Source: Ostrinia nubilalis (Eukaryota; Arthropoda; Insecta; Lepidoptera; Crambidae). From it: DNA of 64,000 nt. The stretch is taken from contig NC_087112.1 of assembly GCF_963855985.1 (NCBI RefSeq), positions 5,706,501 to 5,770,500 of the forward strand, given 5' to 3'. The number at the start of each line of letters is the position of its first letter. The first letter of the stretch is position 1. Both the position numbers and the translations under genes were made by a program. Shown piece after piece: positions 44,601-48,680 of the stretch. Below the pieces are notes generated by a model. That model ran no database searches, had not been told where the DNA came from, and saw nothing but the letters and a program-made list of their open reading frames with translations.

Positions 44601-45459
44601 AATTTTATGTGGAATAAATTATTACAAATAGTGCTTGGAATGCTGTTGATGTCACAAAGCGACTTTCTTGTATTTTGATGTTAAATACACTATCGAAAGA
44701 ATAAATATTTACTATTTATAACTCGTGTATGATACTTTTCCCTTTATTACACCTTATTTTAAAACGGTTTATATAAAATTCACTAGCTGATAAAGGTAGT
44801 TTCTGTAAAAAAATCTTGATTTATACCTAAATATTTACTATCAGTAACATAAAAATAAAAGTCATAATTTTACGAAAGAAATGGACAAATTCACTGTAAA
44901 TGCACACATCCTATTATTATAATATCCATTGTTTATTATAGTAGCTCGATAATTTCTTTATATGCCTAAAATAAAGGCGAATTTTACATTTTGCAAGGAC
45001 ACATCAAATTAACAAACACATATTATTCATTTTCAACTATCACTGTTTGCGACACATCGCACGCACGTTTCACTTTGGGTAAGTTATATTGCCTCATTTT
45101 CTTTTTGTTGCATATTTTTTTGTAAAGTTTTTCGTCATTTTTCATTGCACTTTAGCTTGTTAAATGTAATGCCAATACCATAATTATAGCATTGCTTGCA
45201 ATTTTAGAGAAAGAGAAAGATTATAATATTGTTTTATCACAAATTCTTACAGCCTTGACTCAAAATAAAGTTATTACATTACTTATGTTCCTCGAAAAAC
45301 TGGTCATGAAAAAAAACGAAAATTTTACGACTAAATAAATGACCTTTTTGCGAGTATGGCTGTAAAAGTAACATTATATCTTTCCTTTATTGTAATATTA
45401 ATCATGAAATAATGTTGTATAATAATTTCAGTTTCTTCAAGAAGCTCCGGCGTAACTGA
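16219..45459 (+). CDS. Ank2: Ankyrin (Ank2-like), 3' part: ZU5-ZU5-UPA and giant repetitive C-terminal exon
   Basis: Eighteen exons, all with GT-AG boundaries, join in one open frame of about 1,890 residues. The product links membrane proteins to the spectrin skeleton. Order: acidic linker with MSDSEDEGG, first ZU5 domain ([17 protein letters not shown]), second ZU5 domain ([30 protein letters not shown]), UPA domain ([23 protein letters not shown]), then a 1,235-residue Lys/Glu/Asp/Ala-rich exon with 40-residue repeats, and two alternative last exons. These signatures match animal ankyrins closely. The N-terminal ankyrin repeats are not in the window. A death domain, usual after UPA, was not found. 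Giant 3' exons are known from Drosophila Ank2 and nematode unc-44, so a long neuronal isoform is likely. Introns contain a BEL/Pao element, many MITEs and four exon-derived arrays. Confidence 0.93.
16717..16888 (+). CDS. Ank2: Ankyrin exon: Gln-rich linker into ZU5
   Basis: The acceptor CTTTTGCAG is followed by GEVECPI, five Gln, YRYMNSEAG and a segment ending IDRQPLDIG. It enters in phase 1 and leaves in phase 2 (GG|GTGAGT); the next exon supplies the third base, giving DIG-FLVSF. In the unspliced reading a TGA follows at once. The exon's 3' half and donor are repeated five times downstream (16920-17570). Confidence 0.9.
16889..17570 (+). repeat. Array 1: five tandem copies of ankyrin exon 3' end plus 5' splice site
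   Basis: Units of 127-140 bp follow the real exon. Each has a CTGCACCGAGC start, the exon segment [29 protein letters not shown], a GG|GTGAG donor and 20-30 bases of intron. Donors fall at 17027, 17166, 17306, 17434 and 17561. The last two units lack the AGCGTGACAG segment. No unit has an acceptor or branch tract, and each donor is followed by an in-frame TGA, so they look like intronic decoys rather than alternative exons. Long open frames on the minus strand here are a by-product of the repetition. Confidence 0.93.
17791..18006 (+). pseudogene. RTE-like LINE ORF C-terminal fragment
   Basis: It encodes the hallmark C-terminus [17 protein letters not shown], then [23 protein letters not shown] and a stop, followed by AACGAACGAACGA. 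The reading is preceded by [17 protein letters not shown]. Nearly the same sequence occurs at 48116-48335. 5'-truncated; no RT motifs. Confidence 0.75.
18089..18274. mobile_element. MITE with GTGTGCCTACCATGAGTTTA ends
   Basis: The left arm CAGTGTGCCTACCATGAGTT and the right arm AACTCATGGTAGGCACACTG are perfect inverses, and the arms continue through TACGTTAGGTG. The core CAGCGCCCCTAG with ATGTATGACA links it to a shorter relative at 59566-59714 in the ATPase gene. Confidence 0.8.
18431..18550 (+). CDS. Ank2: Ankyrin exon: start of first ZU5 domain
   Basis: The acceptor is CTATTCCAG and the donor CG|GTAAAT (phase 2 in, phase 2 out). It encodes [20 protein letters not shown], then [19 protein letters not shown]. 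This is the most strongly conserved start of ZU5 in ankyrins. A hAT MITE sits 30 bases after the donor. Confidence 0.95.
18581..18840. mobile_element. Non-autonomous hAT transposon with 8-bp target duplication
   Basis: The ends are CAGTGTTTTTCAACC and GGTTGAAAACCACTG. GTATAGAT flanks both sides (18573-18580 and 18841-18848) as an 8-bp direct duplication. CAGTG..TTTTCAACC ends with 8-bp duplications define hAT elements. At 260 bp with no ORF it is a MITE. Subterminal G-rich GGGGGGTCGC motifs pair with GCGACCCCC. Confidence 0.93.
19048..19225 (+). mobile_element. MITE with TCATCCACGAAGACGCGCCC ends, copy 1
   Basis: The terminal inverted repeats TCATCCACGAAGACG / CGTCTTCGTGGATGA bound a 178-bp non-palindromic core. 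An inverted copy is at 21718-21900. Together they flank the exons at 20597 and 21044. Confidence 0.8.
19226..20596. other. Ankyrin intron, no features seen
   Basis: AT-rich intronic sequence without a recognised repeat, exon or RNA gene. Confidence 0.5.
20597..20704 (+). CDS. Ank2: Ankyrin exon: ZU5-1 middle
   Basis: The acceptor is AATTCCAG and the donor GGC|GTAAGT. It enters in phase 2 and leaves in phase 2. It encodes [20 protein letters not shown], then [16 protein letters not shown]. This matches the ankyrin PPPMVEGE..ASRLVE block, but the usual basic HKLAN stretch is replaced by a short Ala/Arg-rich run. This local GC-driven divergence is real only if the base calls are right. Confidence 0.9.
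20783..20962. mobile_element. MITE, TTATCGCTCGCG family, copy 1
   Basis: CAATGACCCTAAGCTACCCA and the CTTATCGCTCGCG arm are mirrored by CGCGAGCGATAAGGTTGGGT and GGGGTCATTGGACGAAATTC, then GCTCGGCGACCGG. The outer left part is truncated. Other copies are at 38230-38362 and 63101-63252. Confidence 0.82.
21044..21173 (+). CDS. Ank2: Ankyrin exon: end of first ZU5 domain
   Basis: The acceptor is TTTTCTACAG and the donor CAA|GTGAGT, phase 2 in and phase 0 out. It encodes [20 protein letters not shown], then [15 protein letters not shown]. It corresponds to the ankyrin PVIVEIPHF..RERELIVLRS block. Confidence 0.94.
21718..21900 (-). mobile_element. MITE with ATCCACGAAGACGCGCCCCA ends, inverted copy 2
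   Basis: Same family as 19048-19225 but in the opposite orientation. The GGTCGAGGGAAGCGCGGGGT block comes first and the AACACTCAAACATTAGC block last. About 180 bp. Confidence 0.8.
22006..22194 (+). CDS. Ank2: Ankyrin exon: ZU5 linker and start of second ZU5
   Basis: The acceptor is TTCAACAG and the donor CAG|GTGATC, in phase 0 at both ends (63 codons). It encodes a hydrophilic linker, then [40 protein letters not shown]. The IGPEGG signature is diagnostic of ankyrin ZU5-2. The GTGATC donor is weaker than its neighbours' donors and is repeated in the intron. Confidence 0.95.
22195..22640 (+). repeat. Array 2: three degenerate copies of exon 3' end plus donor
   Basis: Three units, at about 22236-22390, 22400-22530 and 22531-22636, repeat the segment from the CGCATCGTC..TGTGACT part through GAGGTGCACATCATCGGCCC to ATATACCACAGGTGATC. 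GT donors survive at 22358 and 22519; the third unit has lost its donor. CATCATCAT microsatellite lies between units. None has an acceptor. Confidence 0.88.
23002..23196 (+). CDS. Ank2: Ankyrin exon: second ZU5 domain
   Basis: The acceptor is TCTGTGCAG and the donor CAG|GTCAGT, in phase 0 at both ends (65 codons). It encodes [20 protein letters not shown], then [20 protein letters not shown] and TAPLPQAQ. The [10 protein letters not shown] and VEPRRRKFH blocks are near-invariant in ankyrins. Nine partial copies follow. Confidence 0.96.
23197..24840 (+). repeat. Array 3: nine tandem copies of ZU5 exon 3' end plus 5' splice site, with minisatellite
   Basis: Each unit is about 110-120 bp of exon (from near GTCAYGCTGCAGTCTCGCCC to CTGCCGCAAGCACAG) plus a GTCAGTAGCGG donor and a 20-bp minisatellite (AGCGGAGCGGAGAGGACGCT) in 1-4 copies. 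Donors fall at 23378, 23629, 23811, 23973, 24138, 24280, 24481, 24630 and 24792. No unit has an acceptor. The fifth base of the donor and the VEPRRRKFH codons are kept almost unchanged, so the array is young or homogenised. One unit (about 24555) has a small TATA insertion that breaks the frame. Confidence 0.95.
24793..25020 (+). repeat. Degenerating purine-rich minisatellite
   Basis: It continues the AGCGGAGCGGAGAGG minisatellite of array 3, drifting into GCAGAGAAGACG and GAGCAGAAATGAG variants. No coding content. Confidence 0.75.
25245..25396 (+). CDS. Ank2: Ankyrin exon: start of UPA domain
   Basis: The acceptor is TTCTTCTGCAG and the donor AG|GTACCA, phase 0 in and phase 2 out. It encodes [20 protein letters not shown], then [19 protein letters not shown]. 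It matches the ankyrin LRLLCSITGG..WEDITG..PL block that opens UPA. Confidence 0.95.
25430..25690 (-). pseudogene. LINE ORF C-terminal remnant, antisense
   Basis: Reverse complement of the 17791 family: GTCCACTGCTGGACAAAGGC, then CTCCCAAGGATTTCC, ATGGGAGGCCTGCACACACT and GGTCGCCCTTGAG. Frame-broken and without RT motifs. Confidence 0.6.
25900..25962 (+). CDS. Ank2: Ankyrin exon: UPA
   Basis: The acceptor is ATATTTCAG and the donor AG|GTATTA. It is 63 bp, phase 2 in and out. It encodes [20 protein letters not shown], matching the ankyrin RFWL.DC........LATQLYR block. Confidence 0.93.
26089..26304 (+). mobile_element. MITE with AATGAGGGCTATCGTTTT ends, copy 1
   Basis: 216 bp. The ends AATGAGGGC and GCCCTCATT are inverted; GGCTATCGTTTT is matched less well at the right end. 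Two subterminal direct repeats of CACTGTAGAGTAAGGTCCTG lie inside. A second copy differing at about seven positions lies at 26954-27169 in the same orientation. Confidence 0.85.
26597..26723 (+). CDS. Ank2: Ankyrin exon: UPA
   Basis: The acceptor is TTTCCCCAG and the donor CAG|GTATGT, phase 2 in and phase 0 out. It encodes [20 protein letters not shown], then [15 protein letters not shown]. It corresponds to the ankyrin RELICVPYMAKFVVFAK region. The exon lies between two direct MITE copies. Confidence 0.93.
26954..27169 (+). mobile_element. MITE with AATGAGGGCTATCGTTTT ends, copy 2
   Basis: 216 bp, about 97 percent identical to 26089-26304 by eye. Here the right end AAACGATAGCCCTCATT mirrors the left end more perfectly, so this copy is nearer the founder. 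Confidence 0.85.
27707..27835 (+). CDS. Ank2: Ankyrin exon: UPA
   Basis: The acceptor is CTCAACAG and the donor GAG|GTGAGC, in phase 0 at both ends (43 codons). It encodes [20 protein letters not shown], then [20 protein letters not shown] and NFE. It matches the ankyrin NF.EVARS..I..LEG.PIYVD..GNLAP block. Five partial copies follow. Confidence 0.94.
27836..28437 (+). repeat. Array 4: five partial copies of UPA exon 3' end plus donor
   Basis: Short exon-derived segments (CACCAAGTCCGGCAGTCAGC, then CCATGCTCAACTTCGAG) recur with donors at 27968, 28092, 28191 and 28283; the fifth copy at about 28365-28400 carries GAAAGG, so its donor is lost. Between them lie GCGTCCCTTC, CATCATCATCAT and AAGGAC.TCCACTGCTGGA segments. 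Units are about 95-125 bp. The TCCACTGC segments may come from an antisense LINE piece captured in the unit. Confidence 0.88.
28438..28725 (-). pseudogene. LINE ORF remnant, antisense
   Basis: Blocks shared with 25430-25690: GGATATCCACTGCACG, CTGGTCGCCACTTGAGAACT, TTTCTGCC, GCTATGTGTCCCGC and CCACTTAAGTTTGG. It extends further with TGTTTCTCC, CTTCTAATTTCTGATTCGAT. Frame-broken. Confidence 0.6.
28901..28993 (+). CDS. Ank2: Ankyrin exon: UPA
   Basis: The acceptor is TTTCATTTCAG and the donor AAG|GTAAAT, in phase 0 (31 codons). It encodes [20 protein letters not shown], then [11 protein letters not shown], matching SFKENRL.F.IK.RD...P.GRL.FL.EPK. A 520-bp inverted repeat begins about 6 bases after the donor. 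Confidence 0.95.
29000..29525. mobile_element. Large foldback element (about 520 bp, arms about 210 bp)
   Basis: The left arm runs from GGCAATGCCAGG through GCGCGGCCATCGACCAAACT, ACTCAGTCTGAACTGAGTTA to TTGCGCGCAAGTTTTGTAAG. The right arm is its reverse complement, from CTTACAAAACTTGCGCGCAA to CCGGCATTG. Arms are about 95 percent complementary by eye; the loop is about 100 bp (29215-29320). There is no ORF. In pre-mRNA it would form a very long hairpin. Confidence 0.88.
29714..29747. repeat. Perfect 34-bp palindrome
   Basis: ATTTTAAGGAAGTGATC is followed directly by its exact complement, centred between 29730 and 29731, with no loop. It lies in an ankyrin intron after an A-run at 29638-29661. 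Function unknown. Confidence 0.85.
29973..30090 (+). CDS. Ank2: Ankyrin exon: end of UPA
   Basis: The acceptor is ATTTTGTTAG and the donor CAG|GTACGA, phase 0 in and phase 1 out. It encodes [20 protein letters not shown], then [19 protein letters not shown]. The CVLDVELP part matches the last UPA strand (CNLNITLP in vertebrates); the rest is linker. The donor is 14 bases before a transposon. Confidence 0.93.
30333..30773 (+). repeat. 5' LTR of BEL/Pao element
   Basis: 441 bp, TGGTTGGGCC to GCCACACCA. I found no difference from the 3' LTR in a line-by-line comparison. Confidence 0.96.
30779..30796 (+). promoter_or_regulatory. Putative tRNA primer-binding site
   Basis: TGGTCCTTTCGAACC starts 5 bases after the LTR. 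TGG pairs with a tRNA CCA end. The tRNA species is not determined. Confidence 0.6.
30943..36189 (+). CDS. BEL/Pao gag-pol polyprotein
   Basis: A single frame of 1,748 residues. The Gag part has an [15 protein letters not shown] block near residue 128 (DUF1759-like) and three Cys/His knuckles near 344-400 ([26 protein letters not shown]). An aspartic protease follows near 492 with LIDNGS, where Asn replaces the usual Thr/Ser of D-T/S-G. Reverse transcriptase shows ADVKQMF (about 826), LPFGLKPSP (about 862) and FMDDFVYS (about 902). RNase H has FCDAS and FSDST. Integrase has an H-H-C-C zinc region (about 1381-1425) and catalytic Asp, Asp, Glu at [17 protein letters not shown] and FGGIWES. A DUF5641-like tail closes it. 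Order PR-RT-RH-IN is that of BEL/Pao. No stop or frameshift interrupts it, so the element may be competent. Confidence 0.97.
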   Translation: MANTKLNSKLKLLLSKKESIFERINTLFNSSKNISNFDSRLNQKFLEESESISELHEKFEQILDEINEIQLEINPNFTVTYSSLSAFEDLYSSVKYARNKLLLTSPSTNSQNGSFHIKLPPIELPSFDGKAENWPIFYEIFRTNVHSNKQLTDSQRVQYLMSKLTHSALKMTAGIVPTGDTYNILWDSLVKKYQDKRSLGVHYVNNILDIKTCVGTAASLNPFVEKLSSSIAALKQLDIENLADFIILQCSLRKIDSQTLQSFEISVGDKEIPTYDQFISFIQDRVKILERTRNNSSSNTTAASEPRKNNYYNNNRDAPQNNNTYKSFVSSNDPHPRTQTSSQCILCKADHRLYSCSQFRDNFNPQKRFEFIKSKGGCVNCLSVSHTASKCNSQHTCKNCGKQHHSLLHFDVPAPRKYSPATSAASQTMSAVNTAPQCTEKCSSTTPTQRLMNDTSITLTSEVRPSSTILLSTAQVFASHRANKNKQIVRCLIDNGSQNHLITLDCCNKLNLPVNKLHDSYLQGVGKSSRPVHGFTYFDIESRTDPNYKYHIYALVIDCITDRLPANYVDITEDMTYLNNLPLADLSWNIPSEIDVVLGVQLFPYIYLGNKVVSGSRAPTAILTSFGYVLMGDVPARSSQLPMHSTAFFTALPHTEIESSLHKFFELEEVPSKSFLSPDEAECENIFTSSVIYQDKHFSVDLPFCKDPSVLGDSRSVAYRRFQMLERKFDKVDGLRQNYNKTINEYIQQGYLSEAPEADSDEGYYIPHHAVFKAGKDSARAVLDASCKTQSGLSLNDILYVGPNLQSDLFLLLIDFRIFPVAVTADVKQMFLRVSVNEHHRKYLKILFRFDPQEPIRTYQFSSLPFGLKPSPYIAMRTIRKLAHDHSDRFPDAAKVVNTQFFMDDFVYSLPDVPTAINLSRDLIDLFKLGSFDLIKWTSNSPALLEALPDSHRSPVSFSDTGNNNFKILGLSWEPADDNFSFTTAAVDGKCTKRSILSLVARLFDVLGLVAPVVLFAKILVKELWLSKIDWDEVPPESIQNRFAAFLLDLPALSTMSIPRHIGVNLDCAVNIVAFCDASLNGYGSCIYLHITDPAGNIVVRLLCAKSKVSPSKIQTLARLELVAALLLSKLVRVVRERISERIPIVGIYAFSDSTIALSWIHSSPHRWSIFVSNRVAKIQENLPPHCFHHVSGKENPSDCISRGMLPSQLISHSLWWDGPVWLQRPVNEWPIDIFTPLESETLPEFKDKSNTLIVAAPSEPPLIDQISNHVNSWNKLLNTFYYILKFTKRLPSNELVANRNASEIFILKSIQSVHFNKEIELLKAGELPSKHLRGLSLFLDPHGVIRIGGRLPKSDLPYEAKHPALLPKRDRVVELLIDHYHTANCHTGPGLLMSILRQRYWILNARSTIRARCRQCNVCFRLNPQHPSPKMADLPAFRIQDAKAFVHTGTDFAGPISFIPTRRRGQHSQKAYICLFICLVTKAIHIELVSNLSTDAFLSAFKRFISRRGPVSVMYSDNGTNFVGAKAQLDEIYNVLNNTEFQDDIKRMLIDHHIEWKMIPPRAPHFGGIWESNIKSIKTHMYRVVGKQLFTYEELLTVLVQIECILNSRPLVAISADPHPDVLTPAHFLMSTPLRYLPSTELKDEKLTLTNRKKLLDQLVLSYWNKWRLEYLHTLQVRQKWCTPERSIELGTVVIIGNDNVPPLHWVLGVITEVFPGSDGVVRVASVRTSTGVYKRPVTKLYPLPTQ
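36499..36511 (+). other. Polypurine tract of BEL/Pao element
   Basis: AAGGCGGGGAGC lies directly before the 3' LTR, as expected for a plus-strand primer. It contains one interrupting C. Confidence 0.6.
36512..36952 (+). repeat. 3' LTR of BEL/Pao element
   Basis: 441 bp, appears identical to the 5' LTR and is followed by the target duplication ATAAT. Confidence 0.96.
37453..37553 (+). CDS. Candidate alternative last exon of ankyrin (short isoform)
   Basis: After a CTCAG acceptor-like site the frame that follows from the UPA exon (phase 1) stays open for 33 codons: [20 protein letters not shown], then [13 protein letters not shown] and TAA. The TAA overlaps an AATAAA signal at 37552. Base composition is more GC-rich than the flanks. 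Against it: the polypyrimidine tract is poor and no family match is known. It would end the protein right after UPA. Confidence 0.25.
38058..38161 (+). CDS. Ank2: Ankyrin exon: post-UPA linker
   Basis: The acceptor is TTTCCTTAG and the donor CAC|GTAAGT, phase 1 in and phase 0 out. It encodes [20 protein letters not shown], then [15 protein letters not shown] do not recognise a domain. The GC-rich, in-frame, correctly phased sequence supports it as an exon. Confidence 0.85.
38230..38362. mobile_element. MITE, TTATCGCTCGCG family, truncated copy 2
   Basis: It begins CCGGTTGCCGAGCACATAGA and continues through AAGCTACCCATCCTTATCGC to a truncated right half near GCGATAGCAATATAAG. It begins 69 bases after an ankyrin donor. 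Confidence 0.78.
38783..38858 (+). CDS. Ank2: Ankyrin exon: hydrophilic linker
   Basis: The acceptor is TTATTTTCAG and the donor AAG|GTGAGA, phase 0 in and phase 1 out. It encodes [20 protein letters not shown], then DSKPQ. Charged, no recognised domain. Confidence 0.82.
39046..42750 (+). CDS. Ank2: Ankyrin giant exon: LEA-like, coiled Lys/Glu/Asp/Ala repeat region
   Basis: The acceptor is CCCTTTCAG and the donor AAAG|GTAAAT. This exon is 3,705 bp (about 1,235 residues) with no stop. The first 150 residues are Pro/Lys-rich ([18 protein letters not shown]). The rest is highly charged helical sequence in which Lys-Asp-Glu and [11 protein letters not shown] motifs recur. At about 40845-41460 there are five to six tandem 40-residue units ([20 protein letters not shown], then [15 protein letters not shown]). 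The end (from 42230) changes to Ser/Asp/Phe-rich repeats ([22 protein letters not shown]). It resembles LEA group 3 and apolipoprotein-like amphipathic helices by composition, not by proven homology. In Drosophila Ank2 and nematode unc-44, giant repetitive 3' exons make axonal isoforms; a similar role is inferred here. If unspliced it ends [12 protein letters not shown] at 42776. Confidence 0.92.
40845..41460 (+). repeat. In-frame 120-bp (40-residue) tandem repeats
   Basis: The sequence realigns with itself at exactly 120 bp for about five units, for example at 40861, 40981, 41101, 41221 and 41341. The units at 41196-41315 and 41316-41435 are almost identical, including synonymous sites, so the latest duplication is young. 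Confidence 0.92.
42856..42937 (+). CDS. Ank2: Ankyrin exon: Ser/Lys-rich C-terminal segment
   Basis: The acceptor is TCTTTTCAG and the donor GG|GTAAGA, phase 1 in and phase 2 out. It encodes [20 protein letters not shown], then SPHKKGSG. It links the giant exon to either of two last exons. Confidence 0.85.
43514..43541 (+). CDS. Ank2: Ankyrin last exon, version A (basic tail)
   Basis: After the CGCATTTCAG acceptor the phase-2 join gives [11 protein letters not shown] and TAG. The basic tail resembles that of version B. Another frame ([19 protein letters not shown], stop) looks protein-like but does not fit the donor phase at 42937. Confidence 0.7.
43542..44581 (+). other. Probable 3' UTR of version A with AATAAA signal
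   Basis: Very AT-rich, without exons. The first well-placed polyadenylation signal (CTGTAATAAAG) is at 44576-44581. Confidence 0.5.
44582..45431. other. Intron before version B last exon
   Basis: AT-rich sequence with nothing recognised, ending in TAATTTCAG at 45431. Confidence 0.45.
45432..45459 (+). CDS. Ank2: Ankyrin last exon, version B (basic tail)
   Basis: The acceptor is ATAATTTCAG. The phase-2 join gives [11 protein letters not shown] and TGA. Length to the stop equals version A (28 bp) and both tails are basic, which suggests a pair of alternative last exons. An AATAAA at about 46377 could end the transcript. Confidence 0.65.
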
Positions 45460-45601
45460 TGAAGGGAAGTTCATCGAAGGTCCTGACGCCATTTCTTAGT
45501 TATAGCAGTAACCGTAAAGTTGTTCACGTAGCCTAGACGAGTACAGTTCGAATAACATACGAAGAATTGCCTGTTTGTTACCTTTGTTCAAAATTACCTT
45601 T

Positions 45602-45770
45602 AACTTACAACCCTATCGAGGAAACTGCGCATCTCGTTGGAATGCGACTCTCTCTCGCACTTACCTGAGTTTTGCCCCGTCCGTACCAGAGCGTCGATTC
45701 ACATCGTCACAGCTGTGACGTCACCGTCACAGCTGTTAGGTGCGCAGTTAATTCGACCGGGTTGTAAGTT
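45602..45770. mobile_element. MITE with AACTTACAACCC ends
   Basis: AACTTACAACCC is mirrored by GGGTTGTAAGTT; AACTGCGCA is mirrored by TGCGCAGTT. The core has TCACAGCTGTGACG and CGTCACAGCTG. It lies in the probable 3' UTR of version B. Confidence 0.75.
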
Positions 45771-46659
45771 TAGAACTTTGTTTTTGTAGGTTGCCAGTGC
45801 CATTAAAGTCTACTACAAAAGTAGGGTCTTTACAAATATGGCTGGGTTTACCGAAATGTACGTAGAATAGCGAAGTATGAGCAACCAGTGATCAAATTCG
45901 ATTGTTTTTAATATTGTATTATATCCATCCTTGGCTCATTAAGGCAGTTACTAGTGATTTTATTACCACAGCAATGTAAAATTTAAACTGACATCGATTG
46001 CGATAAACTTCGAGTAAATAAATAAGGAATCAGATTCGTTGAGAGATCGTTCACTAAATTGAATGTCAAAGGACATTGTCAGAAACCGCCTAAAAAACCG
46101 CCCAAAAACATTAACCCATCATAATTATTTTCTATTTTTTTTAATACATTAAGCACCCTTTCATTCTAATGGACACTTAAGCATTGAAAAATTAAATAAA
46201 TAAGTCTTTCAACGTTTATTCTATAATACTATTACAACTTCCGGACGTTTTGGTGCGTGGCATGGTCTAAAACCTATCAAGTTCCATAATTTTTGCCGAT
46301 AAAATCTGTACGAGGCATTACCGTACTTTATTGCTGGGAGTCCATGTATAGTGATGTTCCTGCGGCCATCATAGACAATAAAATATCGATTTTGAAAATA
46401 AAATAAATCGATTAAACTGCTTTGAAGACTAGATTTGCGTTAAAAGCTAAAAAGATATTGACACTATTACAAGAAGCTATCTAAAGTGTCCAACTGGTCG
46501 AAGGTCGTAAATAAAATAAAAATAATTAGGACCATAAACTGATATTCATGGTATCATAACTGTAAAAGTGTCAGAATCCGATGTTGAATCCAATGCCAGT
46601 TGAAGTGTGAGAAACATATATCAACCTAGTATAGTTGCCAGTCTCTCATAATCTATGCC
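45771..46659. other. Probable 3' UTR and intergenic DNA
   Basis: AT-rich. A polyadenylation-type AATAAA occurs near 46377. No gene is seen. Confidence 0.4.
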
Positions 46660-46840
46660 AATGAGGGTTTTCGCGATTGAAAAATCCGCCAGATGGCAAT
46701 ACGTAGACGTGAGGTCCAAATGCTGCATGATTGGTTATTTTTGACATGACATTGACAGATATCCACCAATCATGCAGCATTTGGACCTCGCGTCTACGTA
46801 TTGCCATCTCGCGGATTTTTCAATCGCGAAAACCCTCATT
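46660..46840. mobile_element. Foldback MITE with AATGAGGGTTTTCGCGATTG ends
   Basis: The arms are AATGAGGGTTTTCGCGATTG to ATGATTGGT, about 77 bp each with near-perfect pairing, with a loop of about 27 bp. It shares the first eight bases AATGAGGG with the 26089 family but is otherwise different. Confidence 0.88.
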
Positions 46841-47935
46841 CATAGCACATGTATAATAATAGACCAAATGAACTTTTATAGATTGTGAAAGAGAAGATAA
46901 AGATTTTATTATTTTATTAAAATCTTGCCACGAGGTAGTTTTTCAGTAGAAACCAGGATTGGATAATCGCTACAGGCAAGTATCAGAACATTTTATAAAT
47001 ATTTTTAATCGATTATATCCTTGTGAATCGTTTTAATAAATTGTCATTTTACTTTTTCAATCAAAACTTTTTCAATCCCTAGTCTTGTCAAACTGTCATA
47101 ATGTCAACAAATTATAAATGTCACGTCAGTTGACTCAATTTCAGTCTTCTGTGCGTTTATTGTATTTTTATTTCAATGAAATAGTGCTAAAGGGTTAGTA
47201 CTAAAAGTGAAAGCCTTTTTTCAGAAAGAAAACCAATGTGGTGCCCTTATTATTCATACTGTTTGAAAGTAACAAGTCAGTGATACAGAGTTGCCGACAT
47301 TATAATTCCGTAGTGATACCATACCAAAGAAGAAGTTTTCCTAAACACTTGTGTTATTTTTATACAGTGATCAAATAAAAAGGATTAATTCTACTGCTCA
47401 AATGGAATAACTTATCCCAAGAGACCGAATATAAAAAAAAAACCTCTCCATAGAAATTATCACCATCACGAGGATGTGAATTTTTTTGAGAATTTGATAT
47501 TGGTCCTGTAAGAAAAGTAGTTGTATTTCAGTAGTAGAATCAACCCTTCTTGTTTCATCAGCAAGAGTAACTATAAAAACGCCCTGTAGGTAGGTATTAT
47601 TAAGCTGAAGAGTATGTTTAGTGTCAAAGACTGTCACACAGTGTAACTTAAATTGGCATATTATGATAATGATCATAAAAACTTAAATAAATATTTATGT
47701 TAATATTTTTTCTATTTATTTATTTTCCCAAAGCTTCACAGTGACAGCTGAAACAGCAATACTGTTGTAAAACTAAATTTGGAACAAACTTACAAATATT
47801 TTACAAATTAAAATAAAACCGCATGTTGCTTTACTTTCTCGTATAGGTAATAAATGTAATTAATGGCTAGATTATTAATGTTACTTTGTTACCCTCAATA
47901 GTGAGGAGATCTTATAAAATGGTAACTCTGATTTT
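46841..47935. other. Intergenic stretch, nothing recognised
   Basis: AT-rich DNA. The open frame at 47398-47676 (minus) is AT-driven and has no recognised family. Confidence 0.4.
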
Positions 47936-48100
47936 CATTGTCATTCAAGTGCTCTTTCTTCGCATAGGCTTCTGTGATTTGGCCAAGGGCCACACACATT
48001 GCGATAACATTATGCGACATTGATTTGACAGCAGCGGAGTGAAGTCTTGCGACTATGCAAAATGATACCCTGTAATCGTAGCGCATATAGACATAGACGG
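47936..48100 (-). repeat. Dispersed repeat, inverted relative of 48930-49050
   Basis: The reverse complement contains TCGCAAGACTTCACTCCG, AATGTTATCGCAATGTGTGT and GGCCCTTGG. These match ATCGCAAGACTTCGTTCCGG, AATGTTATCATGATGTATGT and GGCCCAGGGG at 48978-49035. The two flank LINE fragments in opposite orientation. Confidence 0.55.
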
Positions 48101-48115
48101 GGCGGGGCACATAGC

Positions 48116-48335
48116 TCGTAGAGCTGATGGCCGCTGGGGCAGGAAAGTTCTTGAGTGGCGACCACGAGCCGAAAGACGTAGCGTGGGCAGGCCTCCCACT
48201 AGGTGGACCGACGATCTGGTGAAGGTCGCGGGAGGTGCCTGTATGCGAGCGGTGCAGGATCGGTCTTCGTGAAAATCCTTGGGGAAGGCCTTTGTCCAGC
48301 AGTGGACGTCTTTTCGGCTGAAACGAACAAACGAA
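48116..48335 (+). pseudogene. RTE-like LINE ORF C-terminal fragment
   Basis: Nearly the same as 17791-18006: GCTGATGGCCGCTGGGGCAG, GGCCTCCCACTAGGTGGACC, then GACGATCTGGTGAAGGTCGC, GTCCAGCAGTGGACG. One substitution gives a TGA in the SLW-KS region, so it is dead. Confidence 0.75.
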
Positions 48336-48525
48336 CGATACGTATTACCACTATTTACCAGACATTACTATTTATTGCATACTCGCCGGATTACACGTAG
48401 GAGCACGCGCGTTACAGCTTCGGCCTTGCATTATTATAAGATCTTGTTCCGCCCTTTTACGAACTTCCTCCGTGAGGATATCCCCGCCGAATTCTATGAT
48501 GAACCTATCAAAAGTCATATTCTGC

Positions 48526-48680
48526 AATGTCAACCCACCACAAGGTGGACCGACGACCTGATAAAGGTAGCGGGAAGGCGCTGGATGCAGGCCGCTACCA
48601 ACCGTGCGATGTGGAAGTCATTGGGGGAGGCCTATGTTCAGTAGTGGACGTCCTGTGGCTGAAATGATGATGATGATGAT
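48526..48680 (+). pseudogene. Second, related LINE C-terminal fragment
   Basis: It encodes QPTTRWTDDLIKVAGRRWMQ, then AATNRAMWKSLGEAYVQ and a stop, followed by ATGATGATGATGATG. Related to but distinct from the fragment 200 bases upstream. Confidence 0.75.
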
